From contig OZ251222.1 of the NCBI GenBank assembly GCA_965240325.2, positions 2,666,001 to 2,730,000 of the forward strand: a DNA stretch of 64,000 nucleotides, in the 5' to 3' direction. Shown in pieces: positions 55,453 to 64,000 of the stretch; the first letter of the stretch is position 1; the number at the start of each line of letters is the position of its first letter. The DNA comes from Rebecca billardiae RCC1528 (taxonomy: Eukaryota > Haptophyta). The notes beneath the pieces were generated by a model. It saw nothing but the letters and a program-made list of their open reading frames with translations, ran no database searches and was not told the origin of the DNA. Position numbers and translations under genes: made by a program.

Positions 55453-57656
55453 CAAGGGTGGTCAGGGTCGCCGGTCGCCGACTCCAGCGGAGGCCGGCGC
55501 CGGAGCTTCACTTCCGATTTTTTGCAGCGGCGCGGCGCGCGGGGCCGCCGCCGCTGTGGCGGGCCGCTCGGGGCGTGCACGGCGTGGGCTCGTGCGGCCG
55601 CTGCCGCGCACGCCGAGCGATCCGGCGCGGGCTCGCGGCTTGTCGATGGCCTCGCGCGCCGCAGCGCGACGCGCGCCTTGCCTAGCTTCGCCTGTCTCGC
55701 GCCTTGGCCGCCGTGCACGCGTGCGCCGCCAAACCGCAAGCTCGGCATACCTCTCAGCCGAGCGTGCACGTGCCTTGCGCGACGCGACGCGGGCATTGCC
55801 GCCAGGCGATGTAGGCGTAGTGCGAGCGCGCGCCGTGAAGCCTCGGCGCGGATCGAGAACAATGAAATGATGCCGCGTACGCGCGTGGACCGTCTGTGCG
55901 TTGAGCAGTGCTGAAAGCTGCACGACTGACTCTCTTGCCGGGGCGATCGTCACGTCGCATCGTCACGCAAGGCTCACACACACGTCATAGTGGTGTTCAT
56001 CGTTTTGGCTACAACGCTCGACTAGTCTTCACGAGTCGCAGCGTCGCGATAGCCCATCGTTCAACGGAGGACCGTGATGTCCATTGGTGGTTGATGCGTC
56101 AGCAGTTGTCGACAGCTGACCGAGACGTTGAAGACACTCTCGATCCGCGCTGAGGCTTCACGGCGCGCGCTCGCACTACGCCTACATCGCCTGGCGGCAA
56201 TGCCCGCGTCGCGTCGCGCAAGGCACGTGCACGCTCGGCTGAGAGGTATGCCGAGCTTGCGGTTTGGCGGCGCACGCGTGCACGGCGGCCAAGGCGCGAG
56301 ACAGGCGAAGCTAGGCAAGGCGCGCGTCGCGCTGCGGCGCGCGAGGCCATCGACAAGCCGCGAGCCCGCGCCGGATCGCTCGGCGTGCGCGGCAGCGGCC
56401 GCACGAGCCCACGCCGTGCACGCCCCGAGCGGCCCGCCACAGCGGCGGCGGCCCCGCGCGCCGCGCCGCTCCAAAAAATCGGAAGTGAAGCTCCGGCGCC
56501 GGCCTCCGCTGGAGCAAGGGAGTCAAGGGTGCCCGCGCCCCAGTGGCGCGCTCGGCGGATGTTGGCACACAGATTTTTGCCCGCGGCCTGCGGCGGGCGG
56601 CGGCGAGGGCGTGCTCCGGTGGCGGAGCGAGCGCACGGGGCACGGCGCTGCGGGCGCGGATGTGCCCGCGAAGCCGGCGCGTGCGGACGGGCAGTTGCGG
56701 GAGAGCATATGGCGCCCTCCTGCGCCGCGCGACTTGCGCCACGCCTCTTTCGCCTCGGCTCAGAGCAGCGCGCACGCACGCGCCGCCTCAAGGCCAGCCT
56801 TGCCGCGCCGCAGCCGGCCGCGCGCGCGCCGTGCGCGGCGTGGTCGGGAAGGAGCGGGCGCTGCTGCCGGGCGAGATGGCGACATCATGTGCGCACGCCA
56901 TGCCGCCCCGCCACGCCTTGACGAGTGCGTCGTCGGTCCGTTTGCATGCCTCTTTGACTTGTCACAAATGGTGTGCACGGCCTCGCGGTCGTGACCCTTG
57001 GCGGGACGATCATTGAGACACAGAACAGTGCCAGACGGGCACGCGGGCTACTCTTACATGAATGTTCATCACCGCGTGGTCATGCAGAAGTGCTGGGTGC
57101 GACGCTTTCCTCGCGCTGATGCTCTTTCATCATCTTCTTCGAGCTCAGGTCTGGCTTCAGGCACGACAAGTAATCAGCACTCGTCAACAGCTGTGCGGAT
57201 CCGTTCTCGTGCCCTTTCGCGGCGCCACGGGGCGGCATGGCGTGCGCACGCGATGTCGCCATCTCGCCCGGCAGCAGCGCCCGCTCCTTCCCGACCACGC
57301 CGCGCACGGAGCGCGCGCGGCCGGCTGCGGCGCGGCAAGGCTGGCCTTGAGGCGGCGCGTGCGTGCGCGCTGCTCTGAGCCGAGGCGAAAGAGGCGTGGC
57401 GCAAGTCGCGCGGCGCAGGAGGGCGCCATATGCTCTCCCGCAACTGCCCGTCCGCACGCGCCGGCTTCGCGGGCACATCCGCGCCCGCAGCGCCGTGCCC
57501 CGTGCGCTCGCCCCGCCACCGGAGCACGCCCTCGCCGCCGCCCGCCGCAGGCCGCGGGCAAAAAGGTGTATCCCAACATCCGCCGAGCGCGCCACTGGGG
57601 CGCCCGCGGGCACCCTTGACTCCCTTGGCTGGAGTCGGCGACCCTGACCACCCTTG
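55453..57656. mobile_element. Outer foldback transposon (non-autonomous), with 7-bp TSD
   Basis: The element begins CAAGGG and ends CCCTTG and is flanked by GTGCGTC at 55446-55452 and 57657-57663. Its left arm (55453-55857) is the inverted complement of the right arm, which is split into 56139-56514 and 57635-57656 by an inserted second element. The arms have only scattered differences, including one extra 7-bp GGCGACC in the left arm. The central spacer 55858-56138 has no coding capacity. Without the insertion the element would be about 1.1 kb. The TSD length matches no single common superfamily unambiguously; CAAGGG ends recall hAT-like termini, whose TSD is normally 8 bp. Confidence 0.85.
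56515..57627. mobile_element. Inner foldback transposon nested in the outer one, 7-bp TSD
   Basis: 1113 bp, starting CAAGGGAGTCAAGGGTG and ending in its inverse. Terminal arms are ~396-400 bp (56515-56910 and 57228-57627) around a 317-bp non-coding spacer. It is flanked by GCTGGAG at 56508-56514 and 57628-57634. Excising the element plus one GCTGGAG restores the outer element's arm symmetry, proving the order of insertion. Confidence 0.87.
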
Positions 57657-57663
57657 GTGCGTC

Positions 57664-57901
57664 CTTGGTCGGATTGTACTGCTGCAAGTCAGTTGGTATG
57701 AGGGTAAGTCAGTAATTCGGCTTTTGGACGAAAGTCAAAAATCATTGTAAGAAAGTTACCCGCTTACCAAGGGCTCCAACGGCTTGAATATTGGCTTTGG
57801 CTCCGTTCGCGGCAATGATGAACAATACCAGACTTATTATGCTCGGCCACGCTCGGTGGTGAGCAGCGGGGAACACTTGCGTGCGCAGCTTCTCCAGGGC
57901 G
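57664..57901. promoter_or_regulatory. Upstream region of the PA-domain protein gene
   Basis: 238 bp between the outer transposon's right TSD and the next ATG, relatively AT-rich. A promoter is presumed here from position only. Confidence 0.4.
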
Positions 57902-60565
57902 ATGCCCCTCCTCCAAAAGGGGGGCACACGCCCTCGGGCGCGGCTCCTGCTCGCCCTCGTCGCAACGCTGCCGGCGTCGCGCGACCTGGCCGTCGCGAGC
58001 ATACTGCCCAACACGACAGAGCCAGTACTCGACCTCTCGGCCGGGCTGAGCCTCGCCGGCGACGTGCCGGAGGGCGGGTGTGCCTACTTCTCGGTTGAGG
58101 TGCGATGGCCGGACGTCTCGACGGTGACGTTCACTGTGGACGTGCAGTCGGGCGTGGCGGACGTGCTCGTGCGTGGAGGTGGCGAGCTCCCCGCCCTGGA
58201 CAACCACGCACTCGCCGTGAGCGGCGTGGCCGCTCGCGGCTCGATCACGCTCGCGCCGGCATCCGACACGCCCCCATGCAGCTTTGAGTCGTGCGTTGTC
58301 GTCGCAGCGGTGCGCGGCGTGAGCGCGCTCACGCCGGCGAACGCGACGAATACGTCGACGATCGCGTTCAACATCTCGGCCACTGTCGCCGTCAGCAAGC
58401 TCGGGCTGTACGTCGACGGCCCGCCGAGCGTCGCGGGCGCGTACGCGTTCTCACACGCGCGGTACGGGCCTGCGCTGCCATTTGAGCCGCTCGCTGGGCC
58501 GCTGGTGCGCGCCGAGCCGTATGCGCTGTGCACGCCGCCGACGGTCGACCTAAACGGCGCCATCGCCCTCGTCGGCGGCAACCTCGGCTGCGACAGCTCG
58601 TCCGACAAGGTGCGGCGCGCGCTCCTCGCCAGCCCCAACCTGCTGGCCGTGATCATCGCAGTGACGGTCTTCGAGACGCCCGGCCAGAACGAGACGATCG
58701 TGCCGCAGCTCACGACGACGGACACGCCCGAGTTCGTGCAGGGCATCAACGTGCCCGTCATCTCGATCTCGCGCACCGCCGCCGCCGCGCTCTCGGACGC
58801 GCTCGCCGCGAGCGCGGCCGGCGTGAACCTCACCCTCGTCCACCCGGCTGGCGCGCCCCGGCTGCTCTGGGGCGGGGAAATGGGCGGCGCCGGCAGCGCG
58901 ACCGTCGATCTGCGCACGTTCGGCACGCGGTACTTTGAGCTGAGGCCGACGGGCGAGGAGCGCGAGCTGCGCTTCGAAGTGCGCCCGCCGCTCGGCGCCG
59001 CGCCCGCCGAGCTCACCGTCTTCGCCGCCGCGTTCGGAGCCGGCGTGCCGCCGAGCAGCTCGACCGCCCCGACCGCGGACGCGCACGCGCTCGGCGGCGT
59101 GCAGACGGCGGGGGGCACGCGGCTGCTGCTGCTGCGCGCGCTCGAGCCGCTCGAGGCGAGCGCGCTGTGCGCGGGGTGCACCGTCCTCGTCGGCGTGTAC
59201 ACGGAGGAGGCGCTCGCGGCCGTGCAGGTGCGCGCGCTCGCGTCGCACGCCGTCACCCTCGCGGCGGACGAGCCGCGCGCCGACGCGACGGGCGGCGCGG
59301 GCGCGGACAGCCTCGGGGGCGCGCGCTACTTCCGCGTGGAGGTGGACGTGGCGAGCGGGCCGATGCGGCTCGAGCTCGAGCTCAACTCGACAGACGGCCA
59401 GCTGCTCGAGCTCTTCGCCGCGCTCGACTCCGAGTACCCCACCTACGCGCACGCGCCGTGGGTGGCGAGCACGGCCGAGGCGCCCGCTGACGCGACGGGC
59501 ACGCGGCGCGCCGTGCTCACCGTCGACTTGTCGTTCGAGCCCGCGCCGCGCACGCCGGTCTGGGTGCACGCCGGCGTGGGCGGCGCCGCGGCTTCCAACT
59601 TCACCCTGCTCGCGCGCGCCTCCGCCATCGCCGCGCCGCCGAGCTCGCCGCCGCCCGTCGCGAGTCCGGAGGCGTCGTCCTCGCCGTCCGCCTCCGCGCC
59701 CGCCTCGCCCCGCCGCTCCTCCGGCTGCTCTGCAGCGGACGACTTCGCGCCGGTGCGGCGCGAGGGCGAGGTGGAGAGCGGGGTGGTGCGCGTGCTGCGC
59801 ATGCCGCTCGTCAGCCGCTCGGTCACGCACGACCTCCTCGCCGTCCTCGCGCTCATGCTCGCGCTGCTCTTGCTCGCGTGCCAGCCGACGCGCCGCGTGG
59901 AGGCGGCGCTGGCTCTGGGCGCGCTCGCCGTGGCCGCGCTGGTCACCGGCGTGATCCACCGCTGGTTCGCGCTGCAGGGGTCGCGCACGCTGATCGCCGT
60001 CGCCGCGGCGATGGACCTGGGCGTGATCTGCGTCGTGATCCTCCTCCTCATCGTCCTGATCGTCCTCGTTATCGCTCGGCAGCTCCGGCGCCAGGGCTAC
60101 TTCGACCGCAGGCGGCGCGACGAGCTGCTCGCTGAGAACCCGCCGCCCAACGACGGCGCCGGGGGTGGCCGGCGGGCACGCGCCTTCTCGCCGCCGAGCC
60201 TCCGCGAGCTCGCGCGACGCTCGCGGCTCAGGGGTGGCGCGAGGGGACCTGGCTCTCCCGCGCCACCGCCAACGCGCACCGCAACCGATGGCGCAGCCCT
60301 CCCAGCGCTCCGGTCGGCGTGCCGGCGCGGGAGCCCAGGCGAGGCCATGGCGGCGGATGAGAGCAGCGAGCCCGCCCAGGCCGCTGGGGTGCCACGGCAC
60401 GTGCGGTGGGGCGATGGGGATGCGGACAGTGAGGATGATGCCACCGTCTTCTCCGACGATGGCAGCTTTGGCGGCAGCGAGCGCCCGGCAAGTGCGAATG
60501 CCAGCAGAGCGGCAGGCCGCAACGCCAACGATGACATCGCCGGTGACGACCGGTATCGGGTCTGA
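57902..60565 (+). CDS. PA-domain multipass membrane protein, 887 aa
   Basis: A signal peptide (RARLLLALVATLPASRDLAVA) is followed by a long lumenal region containing a protease-associated (PA) domain at ~213-303 (GAIALVGGNLGCDSSSDKVR ... INVPVISISRTAAAALSDAL). PA domains act as substrate or sorting lids in vacuolar sorting receptors, RING ligases and subtilases; no protease or RING domain is present here. Two beta-rich segments (~20-190 and ~310-570) are unassigned. Three TM helices lie at about 644-661, 666-690 and 696-729. The tail is cytosolic, ~160 residues, basic then acidic (GDADSEDDATVFSDDGSFGG). Upstream codons in frame start with GTG at 57881, so ATG 57902 is chosen. Possibly a trafficking receptor; function inferred only from the PA domain. 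Confidence 0.82.
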   Translation: MPLLQKGGTRPRARLLLALVATLPASRDLAVASILPNTTEPVLDLSAGLSLAGDVPEGGCAYFSVEVRWPDVSTVTFTVDVQSGVADVLVRGGGELPALDNHALAVSGVAARGSITLAPASDTPPCSFESCVVVAAVRGVSALTPANATNTSTIAFNISATVAVSKLGLYVDGPPSVAGAYAFSHARYGPALPFEPLAGPLVRAEPYALCTPPTVDLNGAIALVGGNLGCDSSSDKVRRALLASPNLLAVIIAVTVFETPGQNETIVPQLTTTDTPEFVQGINVPVISISRTAAAALSDALAASAAGVNLTLVHPAGAPRLLWGGEMGGAGSATVDLRTFGTRYFELRPTGEERELRFEVRPPLGAAPAELTVFAAAFGAGVPPSSSTAPTADAHALGGVQTAGGTRLLLLRALEPLEASALCAGCTVLVGVYTEEALAAVQVRALASHAVTLAADEPRADATGGAGADSLGGARYFRVEVDVASGPMRLELELNSTDGQLLELFAALDSEYPTYAHAPWVASTAEAPADATGTRRAVLTVDLSFEPAPRTPVWVHAGVGGAAASNFTLLARASAIAAPPSSPPPVASPEASSSPSASAPASPRRSSGCSAADDFAPVRREGEVESGVVRVLRMPLVSRSVTHDLLAVLALMLALLLLACQPTRRVEAALALGALAVAALVTGVIHRWFALQGSRTLIAVAAAMDLGVICVVILLLIVLIVLVIARQLRRQGYFDRRRRDELLAENPPPNDGAGGGRRARAFSPPSLRELARRSRLRGGARGPGSPAPPPTRTATDGAALPALRSACRRGSPGEAMAADESSEPAQAAGVPRHVRWGDGDADSEDDATVFSDDGSFGGSERPASANASRAAGRNANDDIAGDDRYRV

Positions 60566-60959
60566 TGATCACTCTGTGTCTGATGAGTCATCAGATGCGT
60601 GATATGCGCGACAAGGAGTGACTACGCTGCGCGAGACAACGCGCCACACGGGGCCTACTGGCGCGCGCTGATCATCGGCCGATCGAGAGAGCTTGTTCGC
60701 GCGCGCCAGCCGGTTCCACGAAAAGGCAAGCCTTGCCCTATGAACGCGAAGATTCGCCTCAATACGGAGGCGCGTCGCCTTTTCTTGGAACGGGCGGTGA
60801 CCGGCCACGGCCCTTGGGTGACCGAGCGAGCTCGCCTGCTGAAAACAAGACAGCGCCGCCGTGCGTGCCCGGCCCCGTAGCCTCTAGCCAGGGAAGTTCC
60901 ATCTGGCTGACATCATTTTGATGGCATCGTCGTCACCGTCTAGTCCCGCGCCAACATCA
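60566..60959. other. Convergent intergenic region (394 bp)
   Basis: 3' ends of the PA-domain protein and GTPase genes. No gene seen. Confidence 0.5.
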
Positions 60960-62702
60960 TCATCCGAGTCCACCACCAAAGTCGTCATCGTCGTCATCGA
61001 CGTCGTCGTCGTCGAGCTCCTCCCACTCGTCCGCGCCGCTCTGCACGAAGTCCTCCCACGGGACAGGCATCGGCTTGCGCGCAAAGAGCTCGACGGCGCG
61101 CGGCGCCCACAGCGCGAGCTCCGCCTCGCCGCCGAGGCCGCTCTGCGCCACGCCGACGACGGAGAACCAGCCCAGGCCGGAGACGGCTACGTCCAGCGCG
61201 CGCTCGCCCGGCGCGACGCGCACGCGCAGCGTGCGCTTCTCCTCAAACTCGCCGAGCCCGCCGAGCGCGTCGCGGCTGAGGGGCGGAGTGAGCGTGCTGC
61301 CCGCGCCGGCGGCGTAGTGCGCGGCGGCGTCCGCCGTGTCGACCGCGCTGAGCGTGGTGGCCTCCGGTCCGAAGAAGACGAGGCGCATGCACGGCGGCGC
61401 GCGCACCACGTCCACGCGCAGGAAGGCGCCCCAGAGCACCGACCAGCCCGCCTCCTCCTCGAGCTGCCGGCCGCGCAGGCCCGCGGCCAGGCCGGCGCCC
61501 AGCCGGTCGCTCACGGGCGCGGCCACGCCGCGCAGCGGGCTGCGGACGGTGAGTGCTTTGATGTCGGCCGGCGGCAGGCGCGCGGTGACGCGGTGGTGCA
61601 GGTGCACGCCCGGCGTGTCGTGCAGCTTCGAGCCGCCGCTGAACGCGTCGATCGGGATGATCCCGAGCGTGGTGCCGGGCGTGGCCGATGCCATCGGCTG
61701 CCGCTTGGCCAGTGCAAGCACGGACGGGTCGCGCCTCGCGAGCTGCTTGAGCATCGCCTTGATGAACATTGACTTGCCCACGTTCGCCGCGCCGAGGACG
61801 AAGACGTCGCGGCCCTTGCGCTGCGAGCAGATCGCGCGCACCGCGCGCTCCACCGCCGCGCCCGTGCGCGCGCTCACGAGGTGGACGTCGATCACATTGA
61901 GCGAGTGCGCCTCGCACAGCTGCCGCAGCCACGCGCACACGAGCTCGTCGTCCGTGCCGCGCGGGAGGAGGTCGGCCTTCGTGCCGACGAGGATGACGGG
62001 GTTGCGCCCGACCAGGTTGCGCACGCGCGTGAGGAACGTCCCCGACACGTCCACCATGTCCACCAGCTTGACGATCAGCGCCGCGCGGTCCGCCAGCCCT
62101 TTGAGCTGGTCGCGCAGCTGCTGCGGCGTGATCACCGAGCGGCCGCCCGCGAGGTCGGTGCTGCCCTCGCGCACGACGGGGATGAACTCGCCCTGCGCGA
62201 GCAGCCGGCATCGGCTGCAGAGCAGCTGGTCGAGCTGCCGGTGCACGCGCTTCTCCTCGAAGAGCGCCGCGTCGACGTAGCCGGGCACGTCGTCGTACTC
62301 TGTCTGCAGCGACGCGCCGCACCCGTAGCACGACGGCAGCGCGGGCGCCTTGGGCGCGCGCTGGCGCTTGGGCCGCGGTGGCGAAGAAGGCCGCCCGCCT
62401 GCTGCACGCGCAGGGCTGGTGCTGGACCCTCGGCGGGGGGCGCCCGATCGCGGCCCGCCGCCTCTGGGCGCGCCACCGCCAGCGCCCTCGCGCCGCGCCG
62501 CGCCGCCGCTCTTCGCACCCGTGCGCCGCTTCTGCGACGGCGCCTGGCGGGGGCCGCCGCCAGGCTGGCGTGAGCCACCTGGCTGCGCCATGACGATCGA
62601 GGACGCTCGCAGCGGCGCCACGCGCGGCTGCACGACCGCCGCTGTCACCACGGCTGCCGCCGTCATGTACGCCAGCGCGATCGACATGACGGTCGCCACC
62701 AT
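60960..62702 (-). CDS. Circularly permuted GTPase, YqeH/NOA1/BPG2 family, 580 aa
   Basis: Permuted order of G motifs: G4 GTKADLLPRG (~236-245), G1 GAANVGKSMFI (~305-315), G2 ATPGTTLG (~340), G3 DTPG (~360). An N-terminal Cys zinc finger (CYGCGASLQ ... CSRCRLLAQ, ~124-170) and a C-terminal beta-rich YqeH domain complete the family layout. Members assemble the small ribosomal subunit in bacteria, plastids and mitochondria. The N-terminus MVATVMSIALAYMTAAAVVT is a hydrophobic signal-like stretch followed by an Arg/Ser/Pro-rich, acid-free region of ~110 residues, as in signal-plus-transit leaders of complex plastids; hence a plastid protein is inferred. The frame runs to 62798 through GTG; ATG 62702 is first. 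A run of 12 Asp within 15 residues lies near the C-terminus. Confidence 0.93.
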   Translation of the reverse strand: MVATVMSIALAYMTAAAVVTAAVVQPRVAPLRASSIVMAQPGGSRQPGGGPRQAPSQKRRTGAKSGGAARREGAGGGAPRGGGPRSGAPRRGSSTSPARAAGGRPSSPPRPKRQRAPKAPALPSCYGCGASLQTEYDDVPGYVDAALFEEKRVHRQLDQLLCSRCRLLAQGEFIPVVREGSTDLAGGRSVITPQQLRDQLKGLADRAALIVKLVDMVDVSGTFLTRVRNLVGRNPVILVGTKADLLPRGTDDELVCAWLRQLCEAHSLNVIDVHLVSARTGAAVERAVRAICSQRKGRDVFVLGAANVGKSMFIKAMLKQLARRDPSVLALAKRQPMASATPGTTLGIIPIDAFSGGSKLHDTPGVHLHHRVTARLPPADIKALTVRSPLRGVAAPVSDRLGAGLAAGLRGRQLEEEAGWSVLWGAFLRVDVVRAPPCMRLVFFGPEATTLSAVDTADAAAHYAAGAGSTLTPPLSRDALGGLGEFEEKRTLRVRVAPGERALDVAVSGLGWFSVVGVAQSGLGGEAELALWAPRAVELFARKPMPVPWEDFVQSGADEWEELDDDDVDDDDDDFGGGLG

Positions 62703-63044
62703 GTCGTCGTCAGGACGCGGCGGGACGGTACCCGTAGGCTCCGTGGAAATCGTTGGTCGTTTTTCGGGCGGAGGGCGGGAACGAGCATCATGGCGCACCT
62801 TGTTCGCACGTGTCGGTGAATGGCTGGGTGGCGGCGGTCACGCGGCGGCGGGTTAGCCGAGTCCGTCATCGGCTGGCGGCGGCGGGATTGACGACGACGA
62901 GTCCAACGTGCTCGATCGTTCCGGGGAGCCCGAGGCGGAGAACACGTACGTGTCCGGCTACATGGATGCGGACGAGCATCATGATGATCCCGTCGCTCCG
63001 CCTTGCGGCTCGCATGACGAACATGCGGCGTCGAGGAGGCGAAC
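62703..63044. promoter_or_regulatory. Divergent intergenic region
   Basis: 342 bp between the GTPase ATG and the exonuclease-relic ATG. No motif recognised. Confidence 0.4.
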
Positions 63045-64000
63045 ATGGCGCGCGCTCAGGGCGATGCGCCAGATAGTGGCGAGCACATGTTCGTCGACGC
63101 TGCCGAGCCTGTGGTCGTTGCCGAGGACGCAGAGGAGGACGCCGATGGTGGCCTGACTCTGCCGGCTGCAGCACTCGCGGCCGAGCAGCACTCGCGGCCG
63201 AGCCGGCGCGCGTCCCTGTGTCGCGCGAGGGCGGGACGGTGAAGCCGGACGCGAAGCAGGAGTGTGTGTACTTCTCTCTCCGCGCGATCGGCACCACGGC
63301 GCGTGCGGGAGCGCCGGTGCAGCCAGGCATCGGCTGGTCGAGCTCCATATCGTCGCCAGCATCAACACACTTCCGGGGCCAGATGAAGATGCTGAGGCCG
63401 AGCTGGAGCCGATCAAGGTGGGTGCGTGGGCGGGCAAGTTCAACACGGCGGGAGTGTCCATCGCACCTGACCCGGAGTGGCATGCGCTCACGGCCGAGGC
63501 CGTGGCGACCAAGCCGGACTTCGCATCGGAGGTGGACGGTCTGCTGGATTGGATGAAGGAGATCATCACGGACACCGGGTTTGATGGCATTCTGTGTGCG
63601 CACGGCGGCGACTCGTACGACTTCCGCCTTCTCGCGCTCGAGCTGGCCGCCGCAGAGCGGCTGCTGCCAGCGAGGGTGCAGATGTGCGCTGACCCCGCGG
63701 CGATGGCCCGTCGCTTCAAGGAGGAGGACTGGCAGGAGTGGACCAAGGGCAAGCCGGTGATGAGCCCGAGATCCATGGTCACGTTCGAGACTCAGAGCCG
63801 CTGCGAGGCAGGCGGTGATGTGTCGGATTGGGCCGATGCAACGGCGCTTGTCATGCACGAGCCCGCAGTCGCTGCTGCCCTGCACAAGGGCAAGGTCGGT
63901 GCGCGCTGGCTTGACGAGCCGAGCCGAGCGCGCAGCCGACGGCGGCGGCCGCCGCCGCTGCGGCAGGGCAGCAGGTGGCAGCACAGCGAGCGCCCACCGG
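63045..64000 (+). pseudogene. DEDD (DnaQ/TREX-like) exonuclease relic, frame-broken, partial at window end
   Basis: ATG 63045 (A at -3, G at +4) opens an acidic N-terminus. A 17-bp tandem duplication (63171-63187 / 63188-63204) shifts the frame; ignoring it, the protein continues into QECVYFSLRAIG, which aligns with the exonuclease I motif FDLETTG but has Ser and Arg where the catalytic Asp and Glu belong. A second shift near 63300 leads into RHRLVELHIVASIN and then an open stretch to the window edge with LCAHGGDSYDFRLLALELA (motif II, AHNxxxFDxxxL-like) and CEAGGDVSDWADA (motif III, His lost). Two frame breaks plus lost metal ligands indicate a dead copy or a poorly assembled inactive homologue; very short introns cannot be excluded. 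Confidence 0.45.
63171..63204. repeat. 17-bp tandem duplication
   Basis: GCACTCGCGGCCGAGCA is followed immediately by GCACTCGCGGCCGAGCC. The 17-bp length accounts for the first frame break in the exonuclease-like sequence. Confidence 0.9.

Noticed and set aside
55407-55862. N-terminal extension of the CHST15-like protein
   Set aside because: The extra residues are encoded by a transposon arm whose inverted copy lies at 56139-56514, and they would bury the signal anchor.
56128-56994. 288-codon frame across the junction of the two foldback elements
   Set aside because: It is Arg/Ala-rich and exists only because two inverted arms abut; no transposase features are present.
62866-63984. 372-codon minus-strand frame opposite the exonuclease relic
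   Set aside because: No motif and no ATG-supported start, whereas the plus strand carries recognisable exonuclease motifs.

Overview
The window looks like nuclear DNA of a unicellular, GC-rich eukaryotic alga, most plausibly a haptophyte. The evidence is GT-AG introns with GTGCGT/GTGCGC donors, few introns per gene, huge Ser/Pro (hydroxyproline-type) surface domains, 'GCTDPxAxNYD..DDGSC' Cys repeats, animal-type carbohydrate sulfotransferases, a tubulin glutamylase-like protein and a plastid YqeH-type GTPase with a possible signal-plus-transit leader. The lineage call is inference and could be wrong at phylum level.

Layout: 1-2124 has no supported gene, only hairpins. 2125-6252 (-) is an ankyrin-containing protein. 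6580-11795 (-) is a multipass EF-hand membrane protein with one 251-bp intron, divergent from a GDSL/SGNH esterase (11947-12624, +). 12625-14328 is intergenic with microsatellites and a 100-N assembly gap. 14329-15525 (-) and 15606-16526 (+) are two sulfotransferases sharing an 80-bp divergent promoter. 16781-18904 (-) is an armadillo-BTB protein. 19093-19418 is a perfect 163-bp tandem duplication. 20515-22584 (+) is a TTLL-type ligase, convergent with a Trp-repeat/coiled-coil protein (22969-25350, -).

26466-52871 (+) is the centrepiece: one gene of 10 exons predicted to encode about 8,440 residues. It has a signal peptide, nine near-identical LRR units each carrying a copy of the same short intron, an integrin-like FG-GAP propeller, a divergent LRR block, about 2,120 residues of Pro-rich stalk, 31 Cys repeats, a membrane-proximal domain, one TM helix and an acidic tail. 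Its last ~610 bp is duplicated just downstream (53113-53719).

Next come a CHST15-like sulfotransferase (53901-55406, -) and a nested pair of foldback transposons (55453-57656, with an inner element at 56515-57627). Both elements have CAAGGG termini and 7-bp target-site duplications, and the outer one lies 46 bp from the sulfotransferase ATG. Then follow a PA-domain multipass membrane protein (57902-60565, +), a YqeH/NOA1-type circularly permuted GTPase (60960-62702, -) and a frame-broken DEDD-exonuclease relic running off the right edge.

Functional theme (inference): three sulfotransferases flanking a giant adhesive HRGP-like protein suggest a region rich in cell-surface and extracellular-matrix functions. 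Several neighbours (TTLL and the Trp-repeat coiled-coil protein) suggest cytoskeletal or flagellar roles. No prokaryotic operon or CRISPR structure is present.
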